Positions 25,640 to 34,457 of a DNA stretch of 64,000 bases are shown one piece after another. Below the pieces are notes generated by a model. It was not told the origin of the DNA and searched no databases. It worked only from the letters and a program-made list of their open reading frames with translations. Source of the stretch: Paludibaculum fermentans (GTDB lineage Bacteria > Acidobacteriota > Terriglobia > Bryobacterales > Bryobacteraceae); assembly GCF_015277775.1 (NCBI RefSeq), contig NZ_CP063849.1:9067501-9131500 (forward strand), written 5' to 3'. The position numbers and the translations under genes are program-made. The number at the start of each line of letters is the position of its first letter. The first letter of the stretch is position 1.

Positions 25640-25673
25640 GTTTGGAGAAGTCTGCAAGGGGCGACATTCTTCT

Positions 25674-27428
25674 TTAACGCGGATCTCCGGCGATGTAGTG
25701 ATGGATGATCTTCTGGACCTCCTCCGCCGCGAAGCATCTCACATTGAGGGTCTGATCCCGGCCGCCCACAACTTCCACAGGCTTCACTTGCCTGCCGAGA
25801 AGCCGGAGCGCGCGTTCATTCAGACTCACACCGCCCTCCGGTTGTTCCACGCCGAACAGATGGTACCTTCCGGGCATTAAGCCGTCGCCACGGCCAGCAT
25901 CCGAGTGGATGAGCCTGCTCGGGCTGCCATCTCCGAATGGAACCGCGTGAAGTGCACAATTGGACTTGGCAGCCGCGGCGATGTCGACAAACTCGAACTG
26001 CAAATTGGGGAGCTTACTATTTGTACGTATTTTCAGGATTGCGGTCGAATCCGGGGTCACTTCGATCTCCTGGTTCCCAACCGGCGCTTCCCCATACTGC
26101 ATGGATTCCACCCAGGCGGGCCGCTGTAGTTGTTCATAGCGGACAAGCCAGCGGCCCGGCGCCACTCCGGGGATCTGAAAGCTTCCCTCCTGGGGGCTAA
26201 CCCGGCCGGTGAGGGTCGTGAAGGGGCCACCCGGCCGTGCGGGCGTCAACGTGAGGATGCCCACGGAAGCAGTTCGTGCAGATCCCATGGGCGGAACTCC
26301 TCCCGGCCGGATTCGCTGACCAGCGGAGGCGGGCGCTGCTGTGGCGGCTCCAGCATCAGGCCACTCCACCTTGCCGAGGACCGTCGTGCTCATTCGCAAC
26401 TGGAGTTGGACCAGTGGCGGCGCGGCCGGTCCGACCACCACCTTGCCGGCCTCGGAAACCAGCAAGCGCCCGAACTGATCCGTCGTCCAGGCTGTGAGGC
26501 TGTAGGCGCCGCGCGGGATCATCTCGAAACGGAAAGTTCCCGTTTCCACGTTGAGGTAGTCGGTCCACTCCAGTGAATCCTCAGTGTCTGGCCCCTCAGG
26601 GATCAGGCGGATCTCCGGTGCCGTCGACCAGGACAGGCCCGGAGCTGGTGTCACCGTGCCGCGGATGGTGTGGACGGGGACGGACCTCAGCTGGAACTCA
26701 AGGCTCACCTCGGCTCCGGAGGCGACACTGATCTCGACGGCGTCCGAGCGGGTTGTGCCGTTCTGGTAGAACGTGCGCTGCCACGTTTCTTGCGGCTCGA
26801 ACCCGTTCGGGCCGACGATGTCCAGGATGTGCTCAGCCGGGAGATCCTGCTCGCAGGTCACCACGAGGGAGTAGCGGTCCGGTGCGACGGATTCCAGGCG
26901 GAAACGGCCTTTGTCGTCAGTTGATCCCCTGCCGGCTTCCGGAGGAACCGCGCCGCCCAGCGGCACCGGCAGCAGGGCGACGCCGCATTGGGAAAGAGGC
27001 TCTCCGCCGTCGTTTAGGACGACTCCGGTGATGGTTCCCGCGGGCTTCAGGCTCACCGCGATGGCAGTGGTCTCCTTGCCGGCGCGGACTTCAATGCGGG
27101 TGCCCTCCTGCGCCAGGTTGAGCGCGCCCGGGTACTCGCTGTGCGCGGCACTCACAATGTAGATTCCCGGGGGCAGTCCACCCGCTGAGAATCCTCCTGC
27201 CGAGTCGCTGGTGGCCAGCTTCGTGCTGTCAGTCTTGGCAGTGCGGCCGATTGTCACCCGGGCACCGGCAATGGGCTCACCTGTCGCCGCGTCGACCACA
27301 CGCCCGCTCACGGAGCCTCGCTCCGAGGGCGGTTGGCTCTGTGGCCGGCCCTGATTGGCGGGATACGCGCTGGTCTGGCCCCGGACCGCTATCGCACACA
27401 GGCAGAGGGCAAGCAGCCATCGTTGCAC
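25674..27428 (-). CDS. Cassette 3, A protein: secreted carboxypeptidase-regulatory-domain protein
   Basis: A 584-residue secreted protein of the A family. The true start is GTG at 27428, one base after the B3 stop (TGA-C-GTG); the frame is open further upstream, but those residues are read over the end of B3 and are not homologous to other A proteins. A signal peptide (RWLLALCLCAIAVRGQ) is followed by domain 1 (GSVSGRVVDAATGEPIAGA) and domain 2 (ITGVVLNDGGEPLSQCGVAL). The family cysteines SQCGV, VVTCEQ and NVRCF are present, and the tail EEVQKIIHHYIAGDPR closes the protein. A proline/alanine/glycine-rich insert lies around residues 350-400. Confidence 0.85.
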   Translation of the reverse strand: MQRWLLALCLCAIAVRGQTSAYPANQGRPQSQPPSERGSVSGRVVDAATGEPIAGARVTIGRTAKTDSTKLATSDSAGGFSAGGLPPGIYIVSAAHSEYPGALNLAQEGTRIEVRAGKETTAIAVSLKPAGTITGVVLNDGGEPLSQCGVALLPVPLGGAVPPEAGRGSTDDKGRFRLESVAPDRYSLVVTCEQDLPAEHILDIVGPNGFEPQETWQRTFYQNGTTRSDAVEISVASGAEVSLEFQLRSVPVHTIRGTVTPAPGLSWSTAPEIRLIPEGPDTEDSLEWTDYLNVETGTFRFEMIPRGAYSLTAWTTDQFGRLLVSEAGKVVVGPAAPPLVQLQLRMSTTVLGKVEWPDAGAATAAPASAGQRIRPGGVPPMGSARTASVGILTLTPARPGGPFTTLTGRVSPQEGSFQIPGVAPGRWLVRYEQLQRPAWVESMQYGEAPVGNQEIEVTPDSTAILKIRTNSKLPNLQFEFVDIAAAAKSNCALHAVPFGDGSPSRLIHSDAGRGDGLMPGRYHLFGVEQPEGGVSLNERALRLLGRQVKPVEVVGGRDQTLNVRCFAAEEVQKIIHHYIAGDPR

Positions 27429-27429
27429 G

Positions 27430-29091
27430 TCACTGCACCCTTCTCGTGGCGGTGGAGCCCACGATGGTTTTGACCGCGATCTCCGGGGCGCGGCCTTCGC
27501 GCAATTCCACGGGCGTGCCCAGTCCTGCGTAGTGCGGCAGGAACTCCGGATCGAGCCACGCCTGCGGGGCCAGTTCTTCGAACGCGTAGATTGTGTATGC
27601 GCCCGGGGGCAAAGCTCGGAACTCGAAGCTGGCGTCCTCATCCAGGCCTGCCGTGAAGAAGAAACGCGGGCGGCCGGCTCGCTCGCCCTGTGGGGCGGCC
27701 AGGACCACTGTCGCCCGGCGGTCGTCCACACGGCCCCGGAGTTGAGCGCTCACCGTGCTCACTACAATCTCCAACGGGTCGCGATTGTCATTGGAGACGA
27801 GGAGACCTCCGTTCAGGACATCGGTTCGGCCTAGCAGGGCCGATTTGACGTGGCCGCCCGGGGGGATGGCGTCCACCGCCAGATCCCACACACCGGCAGC
27901 AACCGCTGGGATCGAGAACGAACCATCTGGTTGCACCTTGGCTGATTCCATGCGCAGGATGCCAATCTCGGATCCGCTCAAGCGGACGCTCATCCTCGAC
28001 AGGGCTCCACCGTTCGGGCCTTCCAGGCGGATGCGGCCCTTAACGGACGGGGCGGGTCGAAAGTAGAGGGGGACGTCGAGGGTGCCGCCTGTGAGGTTCA
28101 CCTCCTGGCGGGCCGAATAGAGTACGCCCGTGGCCTCAGTCGCGCTCGTAATCACATATCTGCCCGGCGCCAGGGCGAGCGTCTCAAAGCGGCGCTCGGG
28201 GCCCGTCGCGATCTGCAGATGGTATCCCGATTCTCCGTTGACCTCCCGGATCCGTGCGGGGATGAATGGGCGGGCTGTGAGCGCCCCATTGGCCCGCTGG
28301 ACAAGCGGGCTGTTCCCTCCGGGCAGTCCGAAGAACGGGAGGCTCAGGCGGATCGGTTCCATCTCCTGGATTGACACATTGATGCCCATCGCCTCGCTGG
28401 CCGTACCCAGCAGGATCGGAGCGGCCTCGCCTCGAGCCGGAGTGGCGGGATGGAAGGTGAGTGCCGGGACCTGGCGCGGAGCCGGCTCCAGCGAAACCAC
28501 CGGCCCGGGCTTTTCATCCGCGATCTCCTCGCGCTGTCGAGCCGAGACAATATAGTAGCCGGCAGGCAGATGGATGATCCGGTATTGGCCCGCATTGTTG
28601 GCTCGCGCGCTGCCTTCGGGGCTCCAATCCAACTGGCCGCGTCGATAGATTCGCCGGTATGCCTGGACGAATGCGCCCTTGGCCGGGCCTCCGCCGGCCG
28701 CAACGATGCTTCCACTGATTGCGCCCAACTGCGGGAGCCGGACGATGAGCCCGGACTTGTTCTCGTTGGGCCCCACTGTCACAATCTGGCCTGGATTGGA
28801 AGGGAACCTGGCTCCATAGTTCATGACGGCGTAGCCGGGTTTGGAGACCTCGATCCGGTAGCGGCCCGCCGGCAGCAGCCGCAGCAGGAATTGGCCATCG
28901 GCATCGGTGGGCGCCATGCCGCGCACATCGTCCCGGCCGTCCAGGACTATGGTCACCGCGGCCCGGCGCAGGGGTGCCCCGGTGACCGCATTCACCACGC
29001 GCCCCGCAATGGAGCTATTCCGTTCCGGCTGCGCGGCGGCCGTGCGGGCGGCGAGGATCAGTAGAATAGCGGCGGTTTGATATCTGACCAT
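27430..29091 (-). CDS. Cassette 3, B protein: secreted carboxypeptidase-regulatory-domain protein
   Basis: A 553-residue B-family protein with a 20-residue signal peptide before the mature QPERNSSIAGRVVN. Conserved blocks are LRRAAVTIVLDGRDDVRG, the MNYGAR motif, the N-E-N-K-S-G-L-I motif near residue 110, PAGYYIVSARQ, IQEMEPIRLS and the C-terminal GAYTIYAFEELAPQAWLDPEF. It lacks the cysteine pair of B2/B4 (Leu and Ala at those positions). GAGG precedes the ATG by eight bases. Compared with B4 it keeps the long 'R-R-x-x-R-G-x-L-x-W' insert after residue 145 seen in B1 and B2. Confidence 0.85.
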   Translation of the reverse strand: MVRYQTAAILLILAARTAAAQPERNSSIAGRVVNAVTGAPLRRAAVTIVLDGRDDVRGMAPTDADGQFLLRLLPAGRYRIEVSKPGYAVMNYGARFPSNPGQIVTVGPNENKSGLIVRLPQLGAISGSIVAAGGGPAKGAFVQAYRRIYRRGQLDWSPEGSARANNAGQYRIIHLPAGYYIVSARQREEIADEKPGPVVSLEPAPRQVPALTFHPATPARGEAAPILLGTASEAMGINVSIQEMEPIRLSLPFFGLPGGNSPLVQRANGALTARPFIPARIREVNGESGYHLQIATGPERRFETLALAPGRYVITSATEATGVLYSARQEVNLTGGTLDVPLYFRPAPSVKGRIRLEGPNGGALSRMSVRLSGSEIGILRMESAKVQPDGSFSIPAVAAGVWDLAVDAIPPGGHVKSALLGRTDVLNGGLLVSNDNRDPLEIVVSTVSAQLRGRVDDRRATVVLAAPQGERAGRPRFFFTAGLDEDASFEFRALPPGAYTIYAFEELAPQAWLDPEFLPHYAGLGTPVELREGRAPEIAVKTIVGSTATRRVQ

Positions 29092-29120
29092 ATCTTGCGC
29101 CTCGGCTGCGAATTGAGAAC

Positions 29121-29133
29121 ATTACTATGACAT
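29121..29133 (-). promoter_or_regulatory. Conserved cassette element, copy 3
   Basis: Minus-strand ATGTCATAGTAAT, starting 42 nt before the B3 ATG. The leader shares a TCTCAATTC/AATTGAG-like segment with copies 2 and 4. It is the most divergent of the four elements at its first base. Confidence 0.5.
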
Positions 29134-29194
29134 GGATTGGGGTGAAATTGGTTTCGTCATAATTGGCAGGAGCTGCGGGTAAGGCGCTGAAGGA

Positions 29195-30946
29195 TTACCG
29201 CGCTTCTCCGGCCACAAAGTTCGCCACGATCTTGAGCAACTCGTCCGTCGGGAAGCATCGGATCTGGACCGTCTGCTCCTGGCCGGCGGAGAGTTCAACT
29301 GGCTTGACCTCACGGCGCAGCAGTTCGTTCACCCGTTCATTGATCATGCCGCCGCCTGCCCCCTGTTCCACCGCGAAGAACGAGTAGCGGCCCGGCCCGA
29401 GGGGCCTCGCCTGCACCGGTTGCCCCGGAACCACGACGCCGATGATGCTCGTACCCCTGGGGCCCCCGCCGTCCGCCGGCACTGCCTGAATCATCCAGTA
29501 AGTCTTGGCCTGGGGCGGCGCACCCTTCAGCTCATAGTGGACCTCTGGTGCCTTGGTGCCTGTTCTGAGCAGCAGGGTGCCCGTCGAGCCCTGCACAATT
29601 TCAATGACGTCGCCCTCCACCAGTGTGTCGCCGTATTGCATGGACTCGATCCAGGCGGGCCGCTGATACGACTGGTATTGCACGCGCCAACGCCCCGGCG
29701 TGATGCCTTCCAGTTGAAAAGTGCCATCCGCGGCACTCACCTGGGTGCTGTGTGATTCCAGGTTCTGACTGGGGCCGGCCTCGCTGAGCATGATGGATCC
29801 CCTGACCGGTTGTTGGCCGGAAGGCCCACCCATCGGCCCCACTCTCATGCGGACCGCCGCTTGCCCATTGCCTGCTGCCTCGGATGGCGGCTCCTCCACC
29901 TTGCCGGTGAGCGCGATGGAAGTCTGCAGTTGGAGCGTGACCGGCGGGGGCGCTGTCTGCCCGACTGTGATGCGCTGGCTGGCGTACCAGGCGGGCTGGG
30001 ATCCACCCCGGAACGGGACCGCCTTGAAGCGATACGCGCCGGGGGGCACCATCGGGATGCGGAACCGGCCGGACTTTCCGGCCGCCGCCGAACCGAAGTT
30101 GGATCCGCGATCCGCGGCACTCTCTTCCGGATAGAGCATGACATGGTAGCCGTCGGCCGGCGGGGATCCATCGGGGGCGATCACGACTCCGGTAACCGTT
30201 GTGACGAGCTGAGGTTTCGCGCGCAGCTCGACTTCCACATTGGCGCCGGGTACGACATTGACCGTCGACGCGCCGGCCGCCGTGGGACTATCCGGGTAAT
30301 AGATTGGCTGCCAACCGGCGCCGGGCTCCAGCCCTCCTGGTCCGACAACGTCCAGCAGGCGCTCGACGGGCAGGGCTTGGGAACACCGGACAGCGAGCAG
30401 GTAGCGATCCGGTGCGACCGGCGCGATGCGGAACTCGCCATCTTCGTTCGATTGCGCGTAGTTGTTCTGACGGATGGGCACTGTCCCGATCGGCGCCGCC
30501 GACAGGAAGACTCCGCAGTCCGGCAGCGGTTCGCCGTCATCGCTCAGAATGCGGCCTGAGACTGTGCCTGCCGGCGTCAGCTTCACCACAACGCCGGTGG
30601 TCGCTTTGCCGGATTCCACGTCCACTAGTAACCCGGCTTGGGGCAGGCCCAGCGCGCCGGGGTACGACTGATGGTTGGCCTGCACGTAGTATTGGCCCGG
30701 CTTCAGATTCGCGGCCGAAAACTGTCCGGCTGGATCCGCGCTGGCGGAGACCATTCCGCCGGGGCCCAATGCCTGCACTGTTACCGTTGCCCCTGCGACA
30801 GGTTCTCCCTTTGCAGCGTCCACCACGCTTCCGCTGATCGAGCCCGACGGCTGCTGCTGCTGCTGGTCCTGACGCCCGCTGCCAATTCCCTGAATCTGCG
30901 CGGGGCAGGGGAGACAAAAGCAAAGGAGAAAGAACAGGCAGCGCAT
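29195..30946 (-). CDS. Cassette 2, A protein: secreted carboxypeptidase-regulatory-domain protein
   Basis: A 583-residue A-family protein with a signal peptide (RCLFFLLCFCLPCPAQ) that is unusually cysteine-rich. Domain 1 reads GSISGSVVDAAKGEPVAGA and domain 2 VSGRILSDDGEPLPDCGVFL. The three family cysteines are PDCGV, AVRCS and QIRCF. The DPAGQFSAANLKPGQYYVQA and GRWRVQYQSYQRPAWIESMQYGD blocks match A1 and A3 closely. The tail is DELLKIVANFVAGEAR. It begins one base after B2 (TAA-C-ATG). The closest relatives by eye are A1 and A3. Confidence 0.85.
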   Translation of the reverse strand: MRCLFFLLCFCLPCPAQIQGIGSGRQDQQQQQPSGSISGSVVDAAKGEPVAGATVTVQALGPGGMVSASADPAGQFSAANLKPGQYYVQANHQSYPGALGLPQAGLLVDVESGKATTGVVVKLTPAGTVSGRILSDDGEPLPDCGVFLSAAPIGTVPIRQNNYAQSNEDGEFRIAPVAPDRYLLAVRCSQALPVERLLDVVGPGGLEPGAGWQPIYYPDSPTAAGASTVNVVPGANVEVELRAKPQLVTTVTGVVIAPDGSPPADGYHVMLYPEESAADRGSNFGSAAAGKSGRFRIPMVPPGAYRFKAVPFRGGSQPAWYASQRITVGQTAPPPVTLQLQTSIALTGKVEEPPSEAAGNGQAAVRMRVGPMGGPSGQQPVRGSIMLSEAGPSQNLESHSTQVSAADGTFQLEGITPGRWRVQYQSYQRPAWIESMQYGDTLVEGDVIEIVQGSTGTLLLRTGTKAPEVHYELKGAPPQAKTYWMIQAVPADGGGPRGTSIIGVVVPGQPVQARPLGPGRYSFFAVEQGAGGGMINERVNELLRREVKPVELSAGQEQTVQIRCFPTDELLKIVANFVAGEAR

Positions 30947-30947
30947 G

Positions 30948-32612
30948 TTATTGGCTCCGCCTTTCCGCTGGAGCGCCGGGGATTGCGGTCACCTTGATAT
31001 CCGAGGCTCGGCCTTCTCCAAGCTCAACGGGAGTGCCGAGACCGGGGTAACTCTTCAGGAACTCCGGATCGCGCCAGGCCCCCGGTGCCATTGATTCGAA
31101 AGCGTAGATCCGGTAGGCGCCCGGAGCGAGATTTCGGAATTCAAAGTCTCCGTTCTCATCCGCACCGGTTGCGAGGTAAAAGGATTGGACGCTTGCCAGT
31201 TCGCCCTGCGGGGCCGCCAGGATCGTGCTGGCGAAGCCGTTCTCGACATGACCACGGAGTTGCGCCGCGCGGGTGCTGATGACAATCTCCAGCGAATCTT
31301 TGGTGTCCGCCGCAATGACCATGTCCTTGGCCAGCACATCCAGCTTGCCCAGCATCATGGACTTCAAATACCCGCCCAGGGGAATGGGCCCCGGCAAGAT
31401 ATCCCAAATCCCGGGTGGGACGTCTTTGAGGATGAAGGAGCCGTCCGCTTGGACCTCGGCGCTCCTCCTGTCAATGGGTAGGTTTTCCCCGGAATTCAGG
31501 ACAACCTGCATACCGGAGAGCCGGCCGGCGCCGGGCCCTGTGATGCGCAGATGACCGGAAAGATTGACGCACGGGGAGTAGGAGAGCAAAGTGTCGACAG
31601 AACCGCCGGACAGCGCAATCTCCTTCCGCGCCCCGTAACACTTCCCCTCGACCTCCATCGAACTCGCCAGGATGTAACGGCCGGGATTGACCGGCTGGTA
31701 CTCCACCTGCCCGTCCATCGTGGCGGTGAACGCGTGCATCGGCGCGCCCGGACCTCCATCCGTGCCTCGGATCCAGACCGGCGCTCGCAGCATCCCGAGG
31801 CGAGGGGCGGCCCCAGGTTGGCTGAACTGCGGGGTCACGCCCGGCGGCAGTTGAATCCACAAACTGACCCGCACCGGCGCCATCTCCTGGATGGGGATGT
31901 CGATATCGCGGCGCGCCTCGCCGGAGCCGATGTCGAGCGGCACTGCCTCCTGTTGGATCACCGTGGAGGGATAGTAAGTCAGGGCCGGCACCGCCTTCTG
32001 CTCGGTCTCCTGCGGGGAGCGGGGCGTGCCCATGCGAATCACCGGCATGTTCACCTGGTACGCGGCCACGATATAGCGGCCGGGCCGGAGGTTGCCGATG
32101 TGATACTGGCCCCGATCATCGATGGTGGCGCCCCCGGCCTGGATCCAGCCCAGCCTGCCGCGCGGGAACTCCCTGCGGAACACGCTGACGTAGGATCCGC
32201 GGGCGATCATGCCGGACGTGCCGAGGATGGTGCCGCTGATCGAGCCCAGGCGTGACAGCCGGACCATGAGACCCGACTTGTTCTCGTTCGGGCCGAGCGT
32301 GATGACTTGGCCGGGAGCACCGGGATAGCGGGCTCCGTAGCCCATATCCGAATAACCGGGCTTGGAGACATTGATCAGGTAGCGGCCCGCGGGCAACGCT
32401 CTCAGCAGGAAACTGCCGTCGGCGCTAGTGGGCGCCATGCCGCGAACATCGGACCGCCCCTCGAGAATGATCTCCACGGAGGCTCGGTTCACCGGCGCGC
32501 CAGTGGTGGCATTCACCACTTGGCCCGCAATCGAACTGCTTCGCTCCGGCTGCGCGGCGGCCGTGCCGGTCGCCAGGATTAATGCAATGAAGAGGCGTTT
32601 ATTCCGGAGCAT
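30948..32612 (-). CDS. Cassette 2, B protein: secreted carboxypeptidase-regulatory-domain protein
   Basis: A 554-residue B-family protein: a 20-residue signal peptide, mature QPERSSSIAGQVVN, then the conserved VEIILEGRSDVRGMAPTSADG block and the sandwich modules in the family order. Cys325 (GKCYGARKE) and Cys348 (YSPCVNL) are 23 residues apart, exactly as in B4, and probably form a disulfide in the periplasm. The C-terminus carries HVENGFASTILAAPQGELA and DFEFRNLAPGAYRIYAFESM. The start lacks a clear Shine-Dalgarno, unlike B3 and B4. Confidence 0.85.
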   Translation of the reverse strand: MLRNKRLFIALILATGTAAAQPERSSSIAGQVVNATTGAPVNRASVEIILEGRSDVRGMAPTSADGSFLLRALPAGRYLINVSKPGYSDMGYGARYPGAPGQVITLGPNENKSGLMVRLSRLGSISGTILGTSGMIARGSYVSVFRREFPRGRLGWIQAGGATIDDRGQYHIGNLRPGRYIVAAYQVNMPVIRMGTPRSPQETEQKAVPALTYYPSTVIQQEAVPLDIGSGEARRDIDIPIQEMAPVRVSLWIQLPPGVTPQFSQPGAAPRLGMLRAPVWIRGTDGGPGAPMHAFTATMDGQVEYQPVNPGRYILASSMEVEGKCYGARKEIALSGGSVDTLLSYSPCVNLSGHLRITGPGAGRLSGMQVVLNSGENLPIDRRSAEVQADGSFILKDVPPGIWDILPGPIPLGGYLKSMMLGKLDVLAKDMVIAADTKDSLEIVISTRAAQLRGHVENGFASTILAAPQGELASVQSFYLATGADENGDFEFRNLAPGAYRIYAFESMAPGAWRDPEFLKSYPGLGTPVELGEGRASDIKVTAIPGAPAERRSQ

Positions 32613-32642
32613 TCTGTTGCGTTGCGGCTCAATTACTCACGC

Positions 32643-32656
32643 ATTTACTATGACAC
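32643..32656 (-). promoter_or_regulatory. Conserved cassette element, copy 2
   Basis: Minus-strand GTGTCATAGTAAAT, starting 44 nt before the B2 ATG, in the 80-bp gap between A1 and B2. It is identical to the copy before cassette 1 over all 14 bases. Confidence 0.5.
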
Positions 32657-32692
32657 CGTTCGGTGGCAAGCGAAAGCGGGGCGCTGGCTGTC

Positions 32693-34456
32693 CTACCGTT
32701 CTTCCCCCGCGATGTAGTTCGCCGCCATCTTCTGAACATCGGCGACGGAAAAGCACTTCACTGCAATGGCCTGGTCGTTGCTTGCGGTAATCTCCACAGG
32801 CTCCACTTGCCGGCTCAACAGTTCCAGCAGGCGGTCATTTACCATGCCCCCGCCATTGGATTGCTCCAGCGCGAAGAAATGATAGCGGCCGGGCGCCAGC
32901 GAATTCGCCGTGATCGAGTGGCCTGGCGTGCTGTTGCCCACATAAGCCTGGTTCCCGGAGCCCTCCCGCGCCACCGGCAACGCCTGGATCATCCAGTATT
33001 TCTTGGCATCACCCGGCGGATCCTTCAGCTCATACTTGACCGTCGGAGGACTCCCGCCCAGCACGATGCTCAGCGTTCCAGGGGCGCCTTCTACTACCTC
33101 AATCTGTTGGTTCTCCGCCGGCGTGTCCCCATAATGTATGGTCTCCATCCAGCCCGGCCCCTGGTACGACTGATAGCGCACGCGCCAACGGCCCGGGGTC
33201 ACACCCTGGATCTGGAAGGCGCCGTCCTGTGCATTCACCTGGCCGGCCTTCTGCCCGAGCGGCAGGTTGGGCCCCGCCGGCATCAACATCACTGATCCCT
33301 TCGCTGGCGTGAATGGCGTGGCCTTCGGGCCTCTCAGGCCGGAAAAAACGTTGAGGGTCAGCGGAGCGGAGGCAGGCGCCGAACTCGCATGTGGATCCTC
33401 TACCTTGCCGCTGATTGTCATCGACGGCCGGAACTGCACGGTCATCGGAGGGGGAGGGGCGGAGCCGACGCTGACCGCCGCCTCGGCCACATTCGCCTGC
33501 TCCGGCGCACCATCCTGGGTCATCCCGAACAGCCTGTAGTTGCCCGGCTGCACCATGGTGAAACGGAAACTGTTGCTGGGTTGGACCATGGCGACGGCGG
33601 CCGGCTGCTGCGAGCCAACGATACTGTCCGCGATGGCGAGCTGCAGCATCGGCTGGTTCTTCCAACTGGCGCCCGGTGCGGCTGTGATGACCCCGGTGAG
33701 TGAGGTGACGGCAACCGGTTTCATATGGAACTCCACCTTCACGTCGGCCCCCGCGGTGACTCCGAATGACGCTCCGCCTCCGGCCGCTGGATTGTCGGGA
33801 AAGTAGCCGGTTTGCCACGATTCGCGCGGATCAAACCCCTCCGGACCTACCATGCTCAGCAGGTTCTCCACCGGCAGGTCTTCCGGGCAATTTGCCTGCA
33901 GGATATAGCGGTCCGGCCCAACGGGAGCCATGCGGAACGCCCCCTTGTCATTCGACTGCGCAAACCCCGCGGGCTGCCCCGGCGAACGGCCCAGCGGTGC
34001 ATGCATCAGCATGAGATTGCAGTTGGACAGCGGTTCCCCACCATCGTCAAGTACACGGCCGGACACTGCTCCAGGCGGTGAGAGGGTTACCGTGACGCCC
34101 TTGGTCTCCTTCGCAGGCAGAACCTCCGCGAACACTCCGGTCTGCGGCAAGCCCAGCGGGCCCGGATAGTTCTGATGCGCCGCCTGCAGGTAGTATTGGC
34201 CCGGAGGCAGCTCATCGACCGAAAACTGCCCCGAGGCATCGGTGCTCACGGTGCGCGTACCGGCCCCGCCGCCCGAGCCAAAAATCAGCACCTGGACCTC
34301 CCGCGCCGGTTCGTTGGTGGCGGAATCGACCACCCGGCCGCTGAGGGAGCCGGCCGGCTGCGCAGCAGCCTGTGTCCCCGTGGTATTGAAGAACTGATTC
34401 TGCTGGGCGCCGGCTGCCAGCGCGAAGGTCGCGATACACAACAGCAGCCGCCTCAT
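32693..34456 (-). CDS. Cassette 1, A protein: secreted carboxypeptidase-regulatory-domain protein
   Basis: A 587-residue A-family protein. The start at 34456 (TGA-G-ATG after B1) gives a signal peptide RRLLLCIATFALAAGAQ; an ATG seven codons upstream would overlap B1. Modules: SLSGRVVDSATNEPAREV, VSGRVLDDGGEPLSNCNLML, SLTGVITAAPGASW, TISGKVEDPHASS, then GRWRVRYQSYQGPGWMETI. The family cysteines SNCNL, QANCPE and AVKCF are present, and the tail is DVQKMAANYIAGEER. There is no anchor or catalytic motif. Together with B1 it forms the promoter-distal half of the first cassette. Confidence 0.85.
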   Translation of the reverse strand: MRRLLLCIATFALAAGAQQNQFFNTTGTQAAAQPAGSLSGRVVDSATNEPAREVQVLIFGSGGGAGTRTVSTDASGQFSVDELPPGQYYLQAAHQNYPGPLGLPQTGVFAEVLPAKETKGVTVTLSPPGAVSGRVLDDGGEPLSNCNLMLMHAPLGRSPGQPAGFAQSNDKGAFRMAPVGPDRYILQANCPEDLPVENLLSMVGPEGFDPRESWQTGYFPDNPAAGGGASFGVTAGADVKVEFHMKPVAVTSLTGVITAAPGASWKNQPMLQLAIADSIVGSQQPAAVAMVQPSNSFRFTMVQPGNYRLFGMTQDGAPEQANVAEAAVSVGSAPPPPMTVQFRPSMTISGKVEDPHASSAPASAPLTLNVFSGLRGPKATPFTPAKGSVMLMPAGPNLPLGQKAGQVNAQDGAFQIQGVTPGRWRVRYQSYQGPGWMETIHYGDTPAENQQIEVVEGAPGTLSIVLGGSPPTVKYELKDPPGDAKKYWMIQALPVAREGSGNQAYVGNSTPGHSITANSLAPGRYHFFALEQSNGGGMVNDRLLELLSRQVEPVEITASNDQAIAVKCFSVADVQKMAANYIAGEER

Positions 34457-34457
34457 C

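Noticed and set aside
27429-27731. Upstream extension of the cassette 3 A gene
   Set aside because: It overlaps the end of B3 and lacks similarity to the other A proteins; the GTG one base after the B3 stop matches the other three junctions.
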